Numbered from the stretch's first letter, positions 1 to 7,983 are shown. The stretch: DNA of 9,256 bases from Euryarchaeota archaeon UBA89 (GCA_002495525.1 DAFS01000059.1:1-9256), one strand, 5' to 3'. Program-made: numbers and translations. Notes: generated by a model from the letters alone, not told the origin.

Positions 1-741
1 CACCTCAGCACCGATCAACTCAGGCATGCTTGGAAAGGAGAGTGGAGTCATTTCAACAACGGCCCTACTAGCACTTTCGGTACTTATTCTACCGATGATA
101 GGCACTACGTTTGGGTTCCAAACGGGACATATGAAATGCAAATTGCATTCAGTTCTCTTGATTGGGATACCGATACGGCTCAAATAGCCCAAATTAGGCC
201 AAATGTTGATCTCGCCTCCGATGGAAATGATGATGCACAAGGACAGGGGACGCTAGTTGGTGATACGATTTACATCGTATTGGATATTCAACCGGAGCAT
301 TGGAATGCATGGACTGAATTTGATGTGACAGGGACAGCGATATCTCTTCCAGTCACAGGAGTTTTAACGGGTTCAGAATTTATGGAGCCGCGAGTACCTT
401 ACACATTTGACGTTCTACTGACGCTCGATGTTAGCCAAGAATGGATGTTTGAGGTGCCATTACGATTCGATGGATACTCAGACTTGGATCCGGCTCCTCC
501 ATCTGATTTCTACGATGAAGATTCATCATTTGACTTGATAATGGTCAGGCCGATTTATGATGAAAGTAAGATACCTGTATTTAATGCTGACAATTCCCCA
601 ATAATTGAAAAATCATCTAACTCAATTCTTATGGCTGGATTTTTGCTTTCGTCTCTTCTCATCGTTGTGGTGGCTGTTACTATATGGCTGCGGAATAAAT
701 CTGATGATGTCTTAGACGCTGTAATTGAAAATGAAGATTGA
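1..741 (+). CDS. C-terminally membrane-anchored surface protein, 5' partial
   Basis: The reading frame is open from base 1, so the gene begins upstream. The first internal ATG at 136 is not a convincing start because the frame and similar composition continue before it. The 246 visible residues form an acidic, aromatic-rich, beta-type ectodomain (for example VWVPNGTYEMQIAF around residue 40), the kind of sequence found in Ig-like or carboxypeptidase-regulatory-like surface modules. A single hydrophobic helix at about residues 208-230 (ILMAGFLLSSLLIVVVAVTI) follows, then a basic RNK stop-transfer and a short acidic tail. This predicts an outside N-terminus and a short cytoplasmic C-terminus. 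No catalytic motif or named family is recognised, so its function is unknown. The next gene on the same strand is also a surface protein but has its own TATA-like box. Coding status is well supported; identity is not. Confidence 0.8.
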   Translation, partial: HLSTDQLRHAWKGEWSHFNNGPTSTFGTYSTDDRHYVWVPNGTYEMQIAFSSLDWDTDTAQIAQIRPNVDLASDGNDDAQGQGTLVGDTIYIVLDIQPEHWNAWTEFDVTGTAISLPVTGVLTGSEFMEPRVPYTFDVLLTLDVSQEWMFEVPLRFDGYSDLDPAPPSDFYDEDSSFDLIMVRPIYDESKIPVFNADNSPIIEKSSNSILMAGFLLSSLLIVVVAVTIWLRNKSDDVLDAVIENED

Positions 742-770
742 AATAATTATCAAATTCTTGTTTCATACTG

Positions 771-781
771 AATATATTATA
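771..781 (+). promoter_or_regulatory. TATA-like box upstream of the Asp-box lipoprotein
   Basis: In the 72-base gap after the preceding gene there is an AATATATTATA stretch. An archaeal TATA box normally lies about 25 bases before the transcription start, which puts the start near 800-805. The leader would then be very short. A T-rich stretch just before it (ATTCTTGTTT, 754-763) could end the upstream transcript, but no hairpin accompanies it. The call rests on position and composition only. Confidence 0.45.
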
Positions 782-798
782 CCGTTATTCTGATGTAT

Positions 799-804
799 GA
801 GGTG
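799..804 (+). promoter_or_regulatory. Ribosome binding site GAGGTG of the lipoprotein gene
   Basis: GAGGTG matches six bases of the archaeal Shine-Dalgarno consensus GGAGGTGAT. It lies 9 bases before a TTG at 814 and 15 bases before the in-frame ATG at 820. This spacing favours the TTG. If transcription starts as far downstream as about 802, the site would be partly missing from the mRNA, and ATG 820 would become more likely. Confidence 0.5.
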
Positions 805-813
805 TACTGACGG

Positions 814-2292
814 TTGTTCATGCGTGCTATAGCCGGCTGTATGGTATTACTTTTTTTGGCGCCAATGATTTCTGGTTGTTTTGCCGGCGATACCGTTGAG
901 GAAATAAAGGAGAATAATCCCTTTGATGATCTCTGCCCAAATGGCATTGCTAACAATACCTGGTATCACTATTCCGGGGCTATCGATGCTTTGACTGCCC
1001 CTCATATGGTAAATGGAACTTCAATTTTACAAGGTGAAAATATTCCTATATGTACAGAAGGAACATATTATGGAATTGGGTTCTCAACTTTTGAGCCCAC
1101 TATTGGGATTACTTCACAAGATAACATCTACATGACGAGTTGGGGGAATGGGGCTGCTGGCGCTACTGCAATTATTCAGTGTACCAACCTTTTCGAGATG
1201 ACTAATATTTCCGAGTATTCATGCCAGGATGTCTACAGTCCTACTCTAATTCCTGTTGGAAATTCTAATGATCCTTATGTTTACGTAGACCCTTGGACAG
1301 ATCGAATAATGAAATTCGATATGCATGCCTTGTTGGGAATGACTGTAGAGACATCAGATGATGAGGGAGAAACATGGTCTCCGTTACCTACAGGTGCTTC
1401 GGGAACTTCGATTCAGGACCATCAAACAATAGCTTCTTCTCCTTATCCTGCAGTATTACATCCAACAACATGGGTGTTCTGTATCAATGGTAACTGGCAG
1501 TCTCCTCTATGCTCATCAAGTTTTGATGGGGGGTTGACTTGGACGCAGCAAGTTCCGGGTGCTCCACCTAATTGTAACAGTGGAGGATTAACTGGTCATA
1601 TGGTAGGGGCCAATGATGGGAACTTCTACAGAGGCAATCCTAGTTGTGATGGAGAAGGTTATTCTATTTACAAATCTACAGATGGTGGTTTGACTTGGTC
1701 TGAACATGTTCTACCAACAGATGTTACTGGCACAGCAGATACTTGGAATGCCGAAGAGGCACAGGTTTACCCTGACGAAGAAAACAATATACATGCAATG
1801 TGGATGGGTATTGATGATTTGCCATATTATTCGTATTCCTTAGATCAAGGAGATTCTTGGAGTGAACCGTTGATGATCGCCCCTCCAGGCTTGAATGGTA
1901 CGGGTTTCCCTGCAGTAGCAGCAGGGGATAGTGGCCGTGTCGCCTTTGCATATCTAGGAGATACTGGAGGAGATACATGGAATGGTTATATTTCAGTTAT
2001 GACGGATTCTTTCAGTGATATGCCACTAATAACTACTGTCCAAGTGAATGACTTTGGCGACCCGTTGAGCCTGGAAGAAGAATGTGGATACAATAGGTGT
2101 GGAGGATTTGGAGATTTCATAGATATTCTTGTAGATAGTCATGGAAGGGCTTGGTTTGGTCTTTCTCATAATATTGGGAATAATATACAAGATGAGGGGA
2201 TCTACGGAACTACGACGATGGGGCCGAGTCTCCGAGGACCAGTGGTACCACTGAACGTATTACCAGAAGGCGGGCCTCAAACATTGGCTTGA
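814..2292 (+). CDS. Secreted Asp-box (BNR repeat) lipoprotein, sialidase-like fold
   Basis: This 492-residue protein has a lipoprotein signal: Arg4, a hydrophobic stretch, then lipobox I-S-G-C with Cys22 as the predicted lipidated residue, so it should sit on the outer face of the membrane. Four Asp-boxes of the form S-x-D-x-G-x-T/S-W are visible at residues 181-188, 236-243, 288-295 and 342-349. These mark blades of a sialidase/BNR beta-propeller. Near the C-terminus a GGFGDFIDI...DSHGRAWFGL segment resembles another blade. Ten cysteines lie beyond the lipid Cys (41, 80, 123, 137, 223, 233, 254, 278, 424, 429), an even number compatible with disulfides. I see no FRIP-type motif or convincing Arg triad, so sialidase activity should not be assumed; glycan or protein binding is equally possible. 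The TTG start at 814 fits the GAGGTG site; ATG 820 is the alternative and leaves the signal intact. Fold is likely, substrate unknown. Confidence 0.85.
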   Translation: MFMRAIAGCMVLLFLAPMISGCFAGDTVEEIKENNPFDDLCPNGIANNTWYHYSGAIDALTAPHMVNGTSILQGENIPICTEGTYYGIGFSTFEPTIGITSQDNIYMTSWGNGAAGATAIIQCTNLFEMTNISEYSCQDVYSPTLIPVGNSNDPYVYVDPWTDRIMKFDMHALLGMTVETSDDEGETWSPLPTGASGTSIQDHQTIASSPYPAVLHPTTWVFCINGNWQSPLCSSSFDGGLTWTQQVPGAPPNCNSGGLTGHMVGANDGNFYRGNPSCDGEGYSIYKSTDGGLTWSEHVLPTDVTGTADTWNAEEAQVYPDEENNIHAMWMGIDDLPYYSYSLDQGDSWSEPLMIAPPGLNGTGFPAVAAGDSGRVAFAYLGDTGGDTWNGYISVMTDSFSDMPLITTVQVNDFGDPLSLEEECGYNRCGGFGDFIDILVDSHGRAWFGLSHNIGNNIQDEGIYGTTTMGPSLRGPVVPLNVLPEGGPQTLA

Positions 2293-2293
2293 T

Positions 2294-2932
2294 TCAGAAT
2301 CCGTTTGACCAGATATCAATACCTTGGAGAATGAAACCACCTGCAAATATCAACATTGCAATACCACAAAGAGCTAATGCAAATTTATAAGTTTTGGCGG
2401 AGATATTGCCGCGACTTTTATCGAATAAATATGCAATAAAGGTCTTCACCAAAATTATTGAGATTAAGAAAGATACTGCATATGCAATAGGTGCCAAAGG
2501 TTCTTTTTCGGCAGCAGATGCCATCAGAGGACCTCCTATCAAAAACCAAAAAACATAGACATTGGGGTTCAACAAATTAGTCAATAGACCTCTTCGAAAG
2601 GCCCCCTTCGTATCAGTAATTAATTCATCACCAATTGGCGGCTCTATAGAAAAGCAGTCTATCCCCATTTTTATTAAAAATAGTCCTCCAATTATTGAGA
2701 TTGTAAATAATGCAAGGGGTTGTGTAGCGAACCATGTCGCAGCAAATAAGCTAATTATTACTAACGGGCCATCTGTAAAAATTGGTGCTGCTGCCGTCCA
2801 AGCACCTGCCCTAAGGCCACCGGAAAGTGTTTCCTTGATGACCATGGTAAGAAGGGGGCCCGGCTTTATTCCTTCAACCAAGCCCAAGGTAATACCGGCT
2901 AAAGTCAGCCCTAGAATAAGATCAATTTCCAT
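2294..2932 (-). CDS. LysE-family exporter (amino acid efflux type)
   Basis: This 212-residue, strongly hydrophobic protein has about six membrane helices, roughly at residues 5-27, 42-66, 70-90, 112-136, 145-168 and 181-203. Its length is typical of LysE/RhtB proteins. Family features are the N-terminal E-G-I-K-P-G-P-L segment (residues 20-27), the following K-E-T-L-S-G-G-L-R-A-G loop, and FRRGLLTNLLNPNVYVFW at 112-129. LysE/RhtB proteins export amino acids such as lysine, threonine, homoserine or leucine through the cytoplasmic membrane; the substrate here cannot be read from sequence. The ATG lies 4 bases after the stop of the BI-1-like gene, so translation is probably coupled; no strong ribosome site is seen, only purine-rich AGAAGATGAT. 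Its stop is 1 base from the stop of the convergent lipoprotein gene, so its transcript must end inside, and antisense to, that gene. Confidence 0.85.
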   Translation of the reverse strand: MEIDLILGLTLAGITLGLVEGIKPGPLLTMVIKETLSGGLRAGAWTAAAPIFTDGPLVIISLFAATWFATQPLALFTISIIGGLFLIKMGIDCFSIEPPIGDELITDTKGAFRRGLLTNLLNPNVYVFWFLIGGPLMASAAEKEPLAPIAYAVSFLISIILVKTFIAYLFDKSRGNISAKTYKFALALCGIAMLIFAGGFILQGIDIWSNGF

Positions 2933-2936
2933 ATTA

Positions 2937-3680
2937 TCATCTTCTAGATGCTAGTTTCGCAAGTAGATTTAATATTTCGATATATAACCATATCAGTGTT
3001 ATCATTAATCCGAAAGCAGCTCTCCATTCTAATTGTTTAGGAGCACCTCTTTTGACTCCTTTTTCAATGAAATCAAAATCTGCAACTAAACAAAGAGCGC
3101 CTATTCCAATAACAAATAGAGAGAAAGCAATTCCTACGGGGCCATTTCCATGAATTAAAGGTATACTAAATCCTAAAAACATACCAACAAAAGAGGCGAT
3201 ATATATGATTGCTATAGCGCCTAAAGAAGAATACACTGCTATAGCAAGGTTTCTGTCCCATGAAATTAAACGTGCCCGGTATAGCGTCAACATTGAGCCT
3301 AAGATTGAGAAAGTTAGCACTGCTGCAATTATACCCAAACCCGGAAACTCTACTGCATATTCTATGAAATATGTGAAACCGCCCAATGCAAGGCCCTCAA
3401 ATCCAGCATAAGCACATATCAAAATAGGGTTCATAGATTTAGAAAAAATTACAATCATTGCAGTAATAAAACCGCCTAAAAATCCTATAATTGCAAGCCC
3501 GGGCGCGAAGGCATAAGTTGCTATGGCCAAAGTAGTAGTGATTATCAGAAGTATTCCGGTTTTTTCTGCGGTCCCCTCCATAGTCATCAAATTAGAGTTC
3601 TCATCCCACCAAGATGCTTCTTGATAGTTCGACTTATCGAAAGTTGAGTCTGATAGGGTGGGGTTCCTTGAACGGTACAT
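2937..3680 (-). CDS. Bax inhibitor-1/YccA-like membrane protein
   Basis: The 247-residue protein opens with a soluble segment, RSRNPTLSDSTF (residues 3-14), then MTMEGTAEKTGILL at 32-45. This N-terminus is typical of the prokaryotic Bax1-I-like subgroup of Bax inhibitor-1/YccA proteins. About seven membrane helices follow (roughly 41-58, 60-80, 83-106, 115-134, 146-171, 182-201, 220-241). The loop before the last helix holds D201-F-D203-F-I-E206, where the family carries acidic residues linked in bacterial YetJ to pH-sensitive calcium leak. In characterised relatives the role is cation leak or membrane stress; in archaea the role is unknown. The ATG at 3680 is 48 bases after the uvrA stop, with no clear Shine-Dalgarno site. 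It is followed 4 bases later by the LysE-like gene, the strongest operon link in the window. Family assignment is good, physiological role inferred. Confidence 0.85.
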   Translation of the reverse strand: MYRSRNPTLSDSTFDKSNYQEASWWDENSNLMTMEGTAEKTGILLIITTTLAIATYAFAPGLAIIGFLGGFITAMIVIFSKSMNPILICAYAGFEGLALGGFTYFIEYAVEFPGLGIIAAVLTFSILGSMLTLYRARLISWDRNLAIAVYSSLGAIAIIYIASFVGMFLGFSIPLIHGNGPVGIAFSLFVIGIGALCLVADFDFIEKGVKRGAPKQLEWRAAFGLMITLIWLYIEILNLLAKLASRR

Positions 3681-3728
3681 TGTAACGTCTCAAAGGGTAG
3701 ACATACTCAAATCTTGGCACTGAAATTA

Positions 3729-6704
3729 CTAGTTTAGAAGTTCTTTCAAGTGTAATCCTGTATAGCTGCCCTTAACTTTAGCAATCTTTTCAGGTGGACC
3801 TTCTGCTACTATAAGTCCACCCAATTCTCCTCCTTCTGGCCCTAGATCAATCACCCAATCTGCGCATTTAACCACATCTAAATGGTGTTCAATTACAATT
3901 ACGGTATGTCCATTTCTTCGAAGACGTAACATTACCTCTGTTAGTTGGTGTACATCAAACATAGAAAGTCCAGTTGTAGGTTCATCAAGGATGTAAACTG
4001 TGTGACTTCTGGTAGGTCTATGTAATTCCGATGCTAATTTTACTCGTTGCGCTTCTCCGCCCGATAGAGTGGTTGCAGGTTGGCCAAGTCGTATGTAACC
4101 CAGCCCTACATCTTTCAGAGTTGTGAGAATACGACTTAATGACTTTTGATTTTGGAAAAATACAACTGCCTCATCAACAGACATTTCTAGAACTTCTTGA
4201 ATATTTTTTCCTTTCCATTCAACTTCCAAAGTTTCTCTAGTGTATCTTTTTCCTTTGCAGACATCACATGTGACCCATACATCAGGTAAAAAATTCATTT
4301 CTAGTTTTATAGATCCTGCGCCTTTGCAAGATTCACATCTTCCACCTTTAACATTGAAAGAAAATTGTCCTGGTTGGTAACCTCGTTCTTTAGAAATTAC
4401 AGTCGCTGCAAATAGATTTCTGATATGTCCAAATGCCCCGGTATATGTCGCTGCGTTTGAACGAGGTGTTCTACCTATAGGAGATTGATCTATGACAATG
4501 GTTTTGTCTACAGCTTCGAAGCCTTCCATCTTATCATGTCGTCCAGGAGAAGTATCGCTACCGTGTATTTCACGTAATAATGCAGGGGCTAATGTTGATG
4601 CTACTAAGGAAGATTTACCTGAGCCGGAGACGCCGGTAATGGCAACTACACAACCTAAAGGAATTGAAACATTTATGTTTTGCAGATTATTTTCTCTCGC
4701 GCCTACAATATGAATCCATTTTCCATCTTCTGGTGTTTTCCTATCAGTAGGAATAGGAATATTTTCTTTGCCTGAAAGATACGCCCCCGTAATACTGTCA
4801 TCATTAGAAAGCAGTTCATCTAACTCTCCACTAACCAGCACCTTCCCTCCTTCTTTACCCGCACCGGGACCTATGTCAACAAGCCAGTCAGCCTGCCTCA
4901 GAGTTGCTTCATCGTGTTCAACTACAAGCAAGGTATTCCCTAATTCAGTTAGTTCTCTTAGGGTTTCCAGAAGACGGTCGTTATCTCTAGGATGTAAGCC
5001 AATACTTGGTTCGTCAAGAACATACATCACTCCTGTCAATCTTGTACCAATTTGAGTAGCTAATCTAATCCTTTGAGATTCTCCTCCGGAAAGCGTACTT
5101 GCTCGTCTATCTAACGTAAGATAATCCAATCCAACTAGTGCAAGGAATCTTAATCTGGCTTCGATTTCTTTGATTATTTCGGTACCGATAAAAATCGACC
5201 TTTCAGATAATTGTGATGTTTTAGAAATAATCTCAGTGTTTGGTTTGTCTCTACCTAATTTTTCCCATGTTTGGTCGAGTTCCCCGGCTCTCCAATACTG
5301 TACAACAGCTAACGCTTCTAAGACACTACAAGAGGATATGGCAGGCAAAGATATTCCCCCTACTATCACTTTACTAACTGCATCATTCAATTTTTGACCT
5401 TTGCAATCTGGGCATGGTTCATCGTTCATGTATGAGGCCATTCTAGACCTTGTTCTATCTGAAGAGGTTTCATTGTAAGTTCTACGAATTCGGCTAAATA
5501 CACCCTCCCATGGCCTTAGCATCTGGTATGAAGAGCCTTTCTCAGAAGTAAATTCAAAAGATATTGCTGTACCTCCAGAGCCATGAAGAAGAATGTCTTG
5601 CTCATCATCATTAAGACTTCCAAATTCTAAATTCGTAGGAATTCCATAGTGCTCACAAACCTGCCTCATTTGACTCTTATACCAACCAGACATCATAGAA
5701 GATCTAAATGGTCTAATACAGCCATCTTCAACAGAAGCTGTTCTATCAATTACTAGGTCTGGGGAAAACTCTCTTTTCACACCTAGTCCTTGACAATTTG
5801 GACAAGCCCCGAGTGGGTTATTGAAAGAAAATACTCTAGGAGACATTTCTGGTAGGAATGCCCCGTGTTCTGGGCATGCAAACTCTTCGGAATAAGGAAT
5901 TATTTGGCCTTTTTCAGTTTTTTCTGCCTCTTCGTTACGAATACTCGCTTTATTTTTCTTCAGGCTTTCGATAGCTATGGTCCCTCCGCCAAGGCGCAGC
6001 CCTGCTTCAATTGCTTCAGTTAATCTCTGTCTGTTTGCTCTGTTCAATTTCAATCTATCAATTCTGACATCGATATCATGCCTGAGATTCTTTTCTAAAT
6101 CTGGAGGTTGTTCGAAATTTGCCTCTCGGCCATTTATTTTACCTTCCAAATACCCTTGTTCAATTAATCCTTTGAATAAATCTACATGTGTTCCCTTTCT
6201 GTTTCGAATTGTGGGGCTCCAAATAGCTATGGCATGTTCTTCGAAACGCCACATTATATCATCTACAATTTCTTGAACTGTTCTTCTGGCGACTTCCCTT
6301 CCACATTCCGGGCAATGAGGGACCCCTACTCTCGCCCAAAGTAATCGCATGTAATCCATAATTTCAGTAACAGTGGCGACCGTTGACCTTGGATTATGAC
6401 TGCCTTGTTTCTGATCAATACTTATTGCAGGAGAGAGGCCTTCTATAGAATCACAATCTGGCTTCTTCATTTGGCCTAAAAATTGACGAGCATATGAGCT
6501 AAGGCTTTCTACATACCTTCTTTGTCCCTCAGCGTATAGAGTATCGAATGCTAAACTTGACTTTCCTGAACCTGAAACTCCAGAAATAACTACAAATTTA
6601 CCTCTCGGTATTTCTACATCAATGTCTTGTAGATTGTGAGTTCTTGCTCCTTTAACTTCTATCCAACCTTGATCGATAGATGTTTTTTTATTTTTACGAG
6701 CCAT
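3729..6704 (-). CDS. uvrA: Excinuclease ABC subunit UvrA
   Basis: UvrA is the damage-sensing ATPase of nucleotide excision repair; as a dimer it finds distorted DNA and loads UvrB. All landmarks are present in 991 residues: first Walker A GVSGSGKS (42-49), zinc module C277-x2-H280...C301-x2-C304, signature LSGGESQ (538-544) and Walker B VLDEPS (562-567). The second half has Walker A GVSGSGKS (691-698), zinc module C790-x2-C793-x19-C813-x2-C816, signature LSGGEAQ (880-886) and Walker B ILDEPT (905-910). C131-x2-C134 and C431-x2-C434 are extra CxxC pairs. It is somewhat longer than the roughly 940-residue E. coli protein, with extra residues around 474-500 before the first signature. No upstream in-frame start exists before a TAA at 6726-6728, so ATG 6704 is secure. 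UvrA is a bacterial system found in only some archaea, which suggests ancient transfer. uvrB and uvrC are not in the window. Confidence 0.98.
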   Translation of the reverse strand: MARKNKKTSIDQGWIEVKGARTHNLQDIDVEIPRGKFVVISGVSGSGKSSLAFDTLYAEGQRRYVESLSSYARQFLGQMKKPDCDSIEGLSPAISIDQKQGSHNPRSTVATVTEIMDYMRLLWARVGVPHCPECGREVARRTVQEIVDDIMWRFEEHAIAIWSPTIRNRKGTHVDLFKGLIEQGYLEGKINGREANFEQPPDLEKNLRHDIDVRIDRLKLNRANRQRLTEAIEAGLRLGGGTIAIESLKKNKASIRNEEAEKTEKGQIIPYSEEFACPEHGAFLPEMSPRVFSFNNPLGACPNCQGLGVKREFSPDLVIDRTASVEDGCIRPFRSSMMSGWYKSQMRQVCEHYGIPTNLEFGSLNDDEQDILLHGSGGTAISFEFTSEKGSSYQMLRPWEGVFSRIRRTYNETSSDRTRSRMASYMNDEPCPDCKGQKLNDAVSKVIVGGISLPAISSCSVLEALAVVQYWRAGELDQTWEKLGRDKPNTEIISKTSQLSERSIFIGTEIIKEIEARLRFLALVGLDYLTLDRRASTLSGGESQRIRLATQIGTRLTGVMYVLDEPSIGLHPRDNDRLLETLRELTELGNTLLVVEHDEATLRQADWLVDIGPGAGKEGGKVLVSGELDELLSNDDSITGAYLSGKENIPIPTDRKTPEDGKWIHIVGARENNLQNINVSIPLGCVVAITGVSGSGKSSLVASTLAPALLREIHGSDTSPGRHDKMEGFEAVDKTIVIDQSPIGRTPRSNAATYTGAFGHIRNLFAATVISKERGYQPGQFSFNVKGGRCESCKGAGSIKLEMNFLPDVWVTCDVCKGKRYTRETLEVEWKGKNIQEVLEMSVDEAVVFFQNQKSLSRILTTLKDVGLGYIRLGQPATTLSGGEAQRVKLASELHRPTRSHTVYILDEPTTGLSMFDVHQLTEVMLRLRRNGHTVIVIEHHLDVVKCADWVIDLGPEGGELGGLIVAEGPPEKIAKVKGSYTGLHLKELLN

Positions 6705-6709
6705 TAGCG

Positions 6710-6716
6710 CCCCCCC
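6710..6716 (-). promoter_or_regulatory. G7 tract at the ribosome-site position of uvrA
   Basis: The coding strand reads TTAGGGGGGGCGCTAATG. A run of seven G lies 5 bases before the uvrA ATG, where a Shine-Dalgarno site is expected. It can pair with the CCUCC anti-SD only by accepting a G-U wobble. It may serve as a poor ribosome site. Homopolymer length could also vary or be misread in sequencing, without changing the protein. Confidence 0.35.
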
Positions 6717-6771
6717 TAACTGTACTTAACGGAATGTTGGCCGCTATTGAAGAAATGTATTCTTTTTTCTA

Positions 6772-7983
6772 TCAATTAAACCAAAATGCGTCAATTATGT
6801 CCCCTATTTCTGCATCTGTATTCGGAGGCAGTAATGTCACTCCATTATGTGCAACCATACTATGTATGTTCCCACTTCCTTGGTGAGTATGTGTTGATGC
6901 CTGAAGTCCGTCTTTTTCACTAACTATTCTAATGCGGCGCAAACAAAGTTTGTTTTCTGCTCCTCTAACACTGTTTTTCATTTTCACCCTAACTTTTCTT
7001 CCCAAATTAGGGCGCGCTGTTTCTTTGATACGGTAAGTAGCAGAGAACCATGGGCAAACCAACATCAAGAATACTAAATGGCTGCTGACAGGATTTCCAG
7101 GTAGGCCAAATAGCGGCTTATTTTTCCATTTGCCAAAAATCGGGGGGCCTCCGGGTCTCATATTTATTTTCCAAAAATTAATTTCGCCCTCTGTTTCCAT
7201 AATTTTTCTTACTATATCCCAATCTCCCATAGATACTCCGCCGGTCGTTATTAATGCATCACAATTTTCCACTGCGTCGTCCAAAGTCTCTCGTAATTGG
7301 TCTACAGAATCCGTAACTATACCGTAACGGACCGGTTTGCCGCCCATTTTTTCGACTAAAGCGGCGATACCAAAAGAATTAGATTCAAAGATTTGCCAGT
7401 CTTTAATTTTAGAATTTGGCATTACTAGTTCGTCACCAGTACTGATTATTCCAATTATGGGTTTTCGAAAAACTGAAATTTCATCATAACCCATTGTTGC
7501 AGCAAGCGAGATTGTGGAAGACCCCATGCAAGTTCCCTCGGGAATAGCTAGTTTTCCTCTAGATAAATTTTCTCCTTTGATACGAATAAATGATTTTTTG
7601 GCTTGACCTGTAATTATTACATTCTCACCCTCTATTCTACTGTTTTCTACGATTACTATAGCGTCTGCTCCGTCAGGTATTGGGGCGCCTGTCGTTATCT
7701 TACAAGCCTCTCCAGATTTTATTCTATGGACATTTTTCGATCCTGCTTGAATTGCTCCAACTATTCTCAAAATTGTAACATTGTTTGAAGAGCAGTCCTC
7801 TTTTCTTACGGCCCATCCATCCATAGCAGAATTATCGAATCGGGGGTCATTGACTTTGGATACTAATCCCTTTGCAAGTATTCTTCCATTTGCTTTGTCG
7901 AGATGGATGGTTTCTAAAGATAGATTTAATTTGCAAGCAGATATCAATTCTTTGGCTCTTTCGATACTTACTCCGACCTCCAT
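6772..7983 (-). CDS. moeA: Molybdopterin molybdotransferase MoeA
   Basis: MoeA inserts molybdate (or tungstate) into adenylylated molybdopterin, the last step of molybdenum cofactor synthesis, in the cytoplasm. The 403-residue length is normal for the family. Motifs in order: DNSAMDGWAV (50-59) and TGAPIPDGAD (98-107) of the N-terminal region; STGDEL (181-186), SNSFGIAALVEKMGG (201-215) and TTGGVSMGDWD (246-256) of the MogA/MoaB-like domain; then KINMRPGGPP (272-281) and LFGLPGNPVSS (291-301). A smaller C-terminal domain runs from about residue 325 to the end. All expected blocks are intact, so the protein should be active. ATG 7983 lies about 30 bases from a possible TATA box, which fits leaderless translation. 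It heads a same-strand run with uvrA, 67 bases downstream. Archaea often have two MoeA paralogues; which type this is, and whether Mo or W is used, cannot be told here. Confidence 0.96.
   Translation of the reverse strand: MEVGVSIERAKELISACKLNLSLETIHLDKANGRILAKGLVSKVNDPRFDNSAMDGWAVRKEDCSSNNVTILRIVGAIQAGSKNVHRIKSGEACKITTGAPIPDGADAIVIVENSRIEGENVIITGQAKKSFIRIKGENLSRGKLAIPEGTCMGSSTISLAATMGYDEISVFRKPIIGIISTGDELVMPNSKIKDWQIFESNSFGIAALVEKMGGKPVRYGIVTDSVDQLRETLDDAVENCDALITTGGVSMGDWDIVRKIMETEGEINFWKINMRPGGPPIFGKWKNKPLFGLPGNPVSSHLVFLMLVCPWFSATYRIKETARPNLGRKVRVKMKNSVRGAENKLCLRRIRIVSEKDGLQASTHTHQGSGNIHSMVAHNGVTLLPPNTDAEIGDIIDAFWFN

Noticed and set aside
742..813. Possible small RNA or tRNA in the gap before the lipoprotein
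   Set aside because: The 72-base gap is AT-rich with no cloverleaf or stable hairpin. The TATA-like box and ribosome site account for it.
1724..1978. 84-residue open frame on the - strand inside the lipoprotein gene
   Set aside because: It is antisense to the Asp-box region, and its composition reflects the complementary strand of repeat codons.
2240..2253. Perfect 14-base palindrome CAGTGGTACCACTG near the lipoprotein/LysE convergent junction
   Set aside because: About half a palindrome of this length is expected by chance in a window this size. It lies inside coding sequence and gives only a 5-base-pair stem with no T-run, so it is not a convincing terminator or operator.
2562..2954. 130-residue open frame on the + strand
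   Set aside because: It lies antisense to the well-supported LysE-family gene and has no family-like sequence; it is a shadow frame.
4492..6276. Four open frames on the + strand within uvrA (4492-4713, 4768-5055, 5170-5397, 5977-6276)
   Set aside because: All are antisense to an intact uvrA with every expected motif; none has a recognisable domain.
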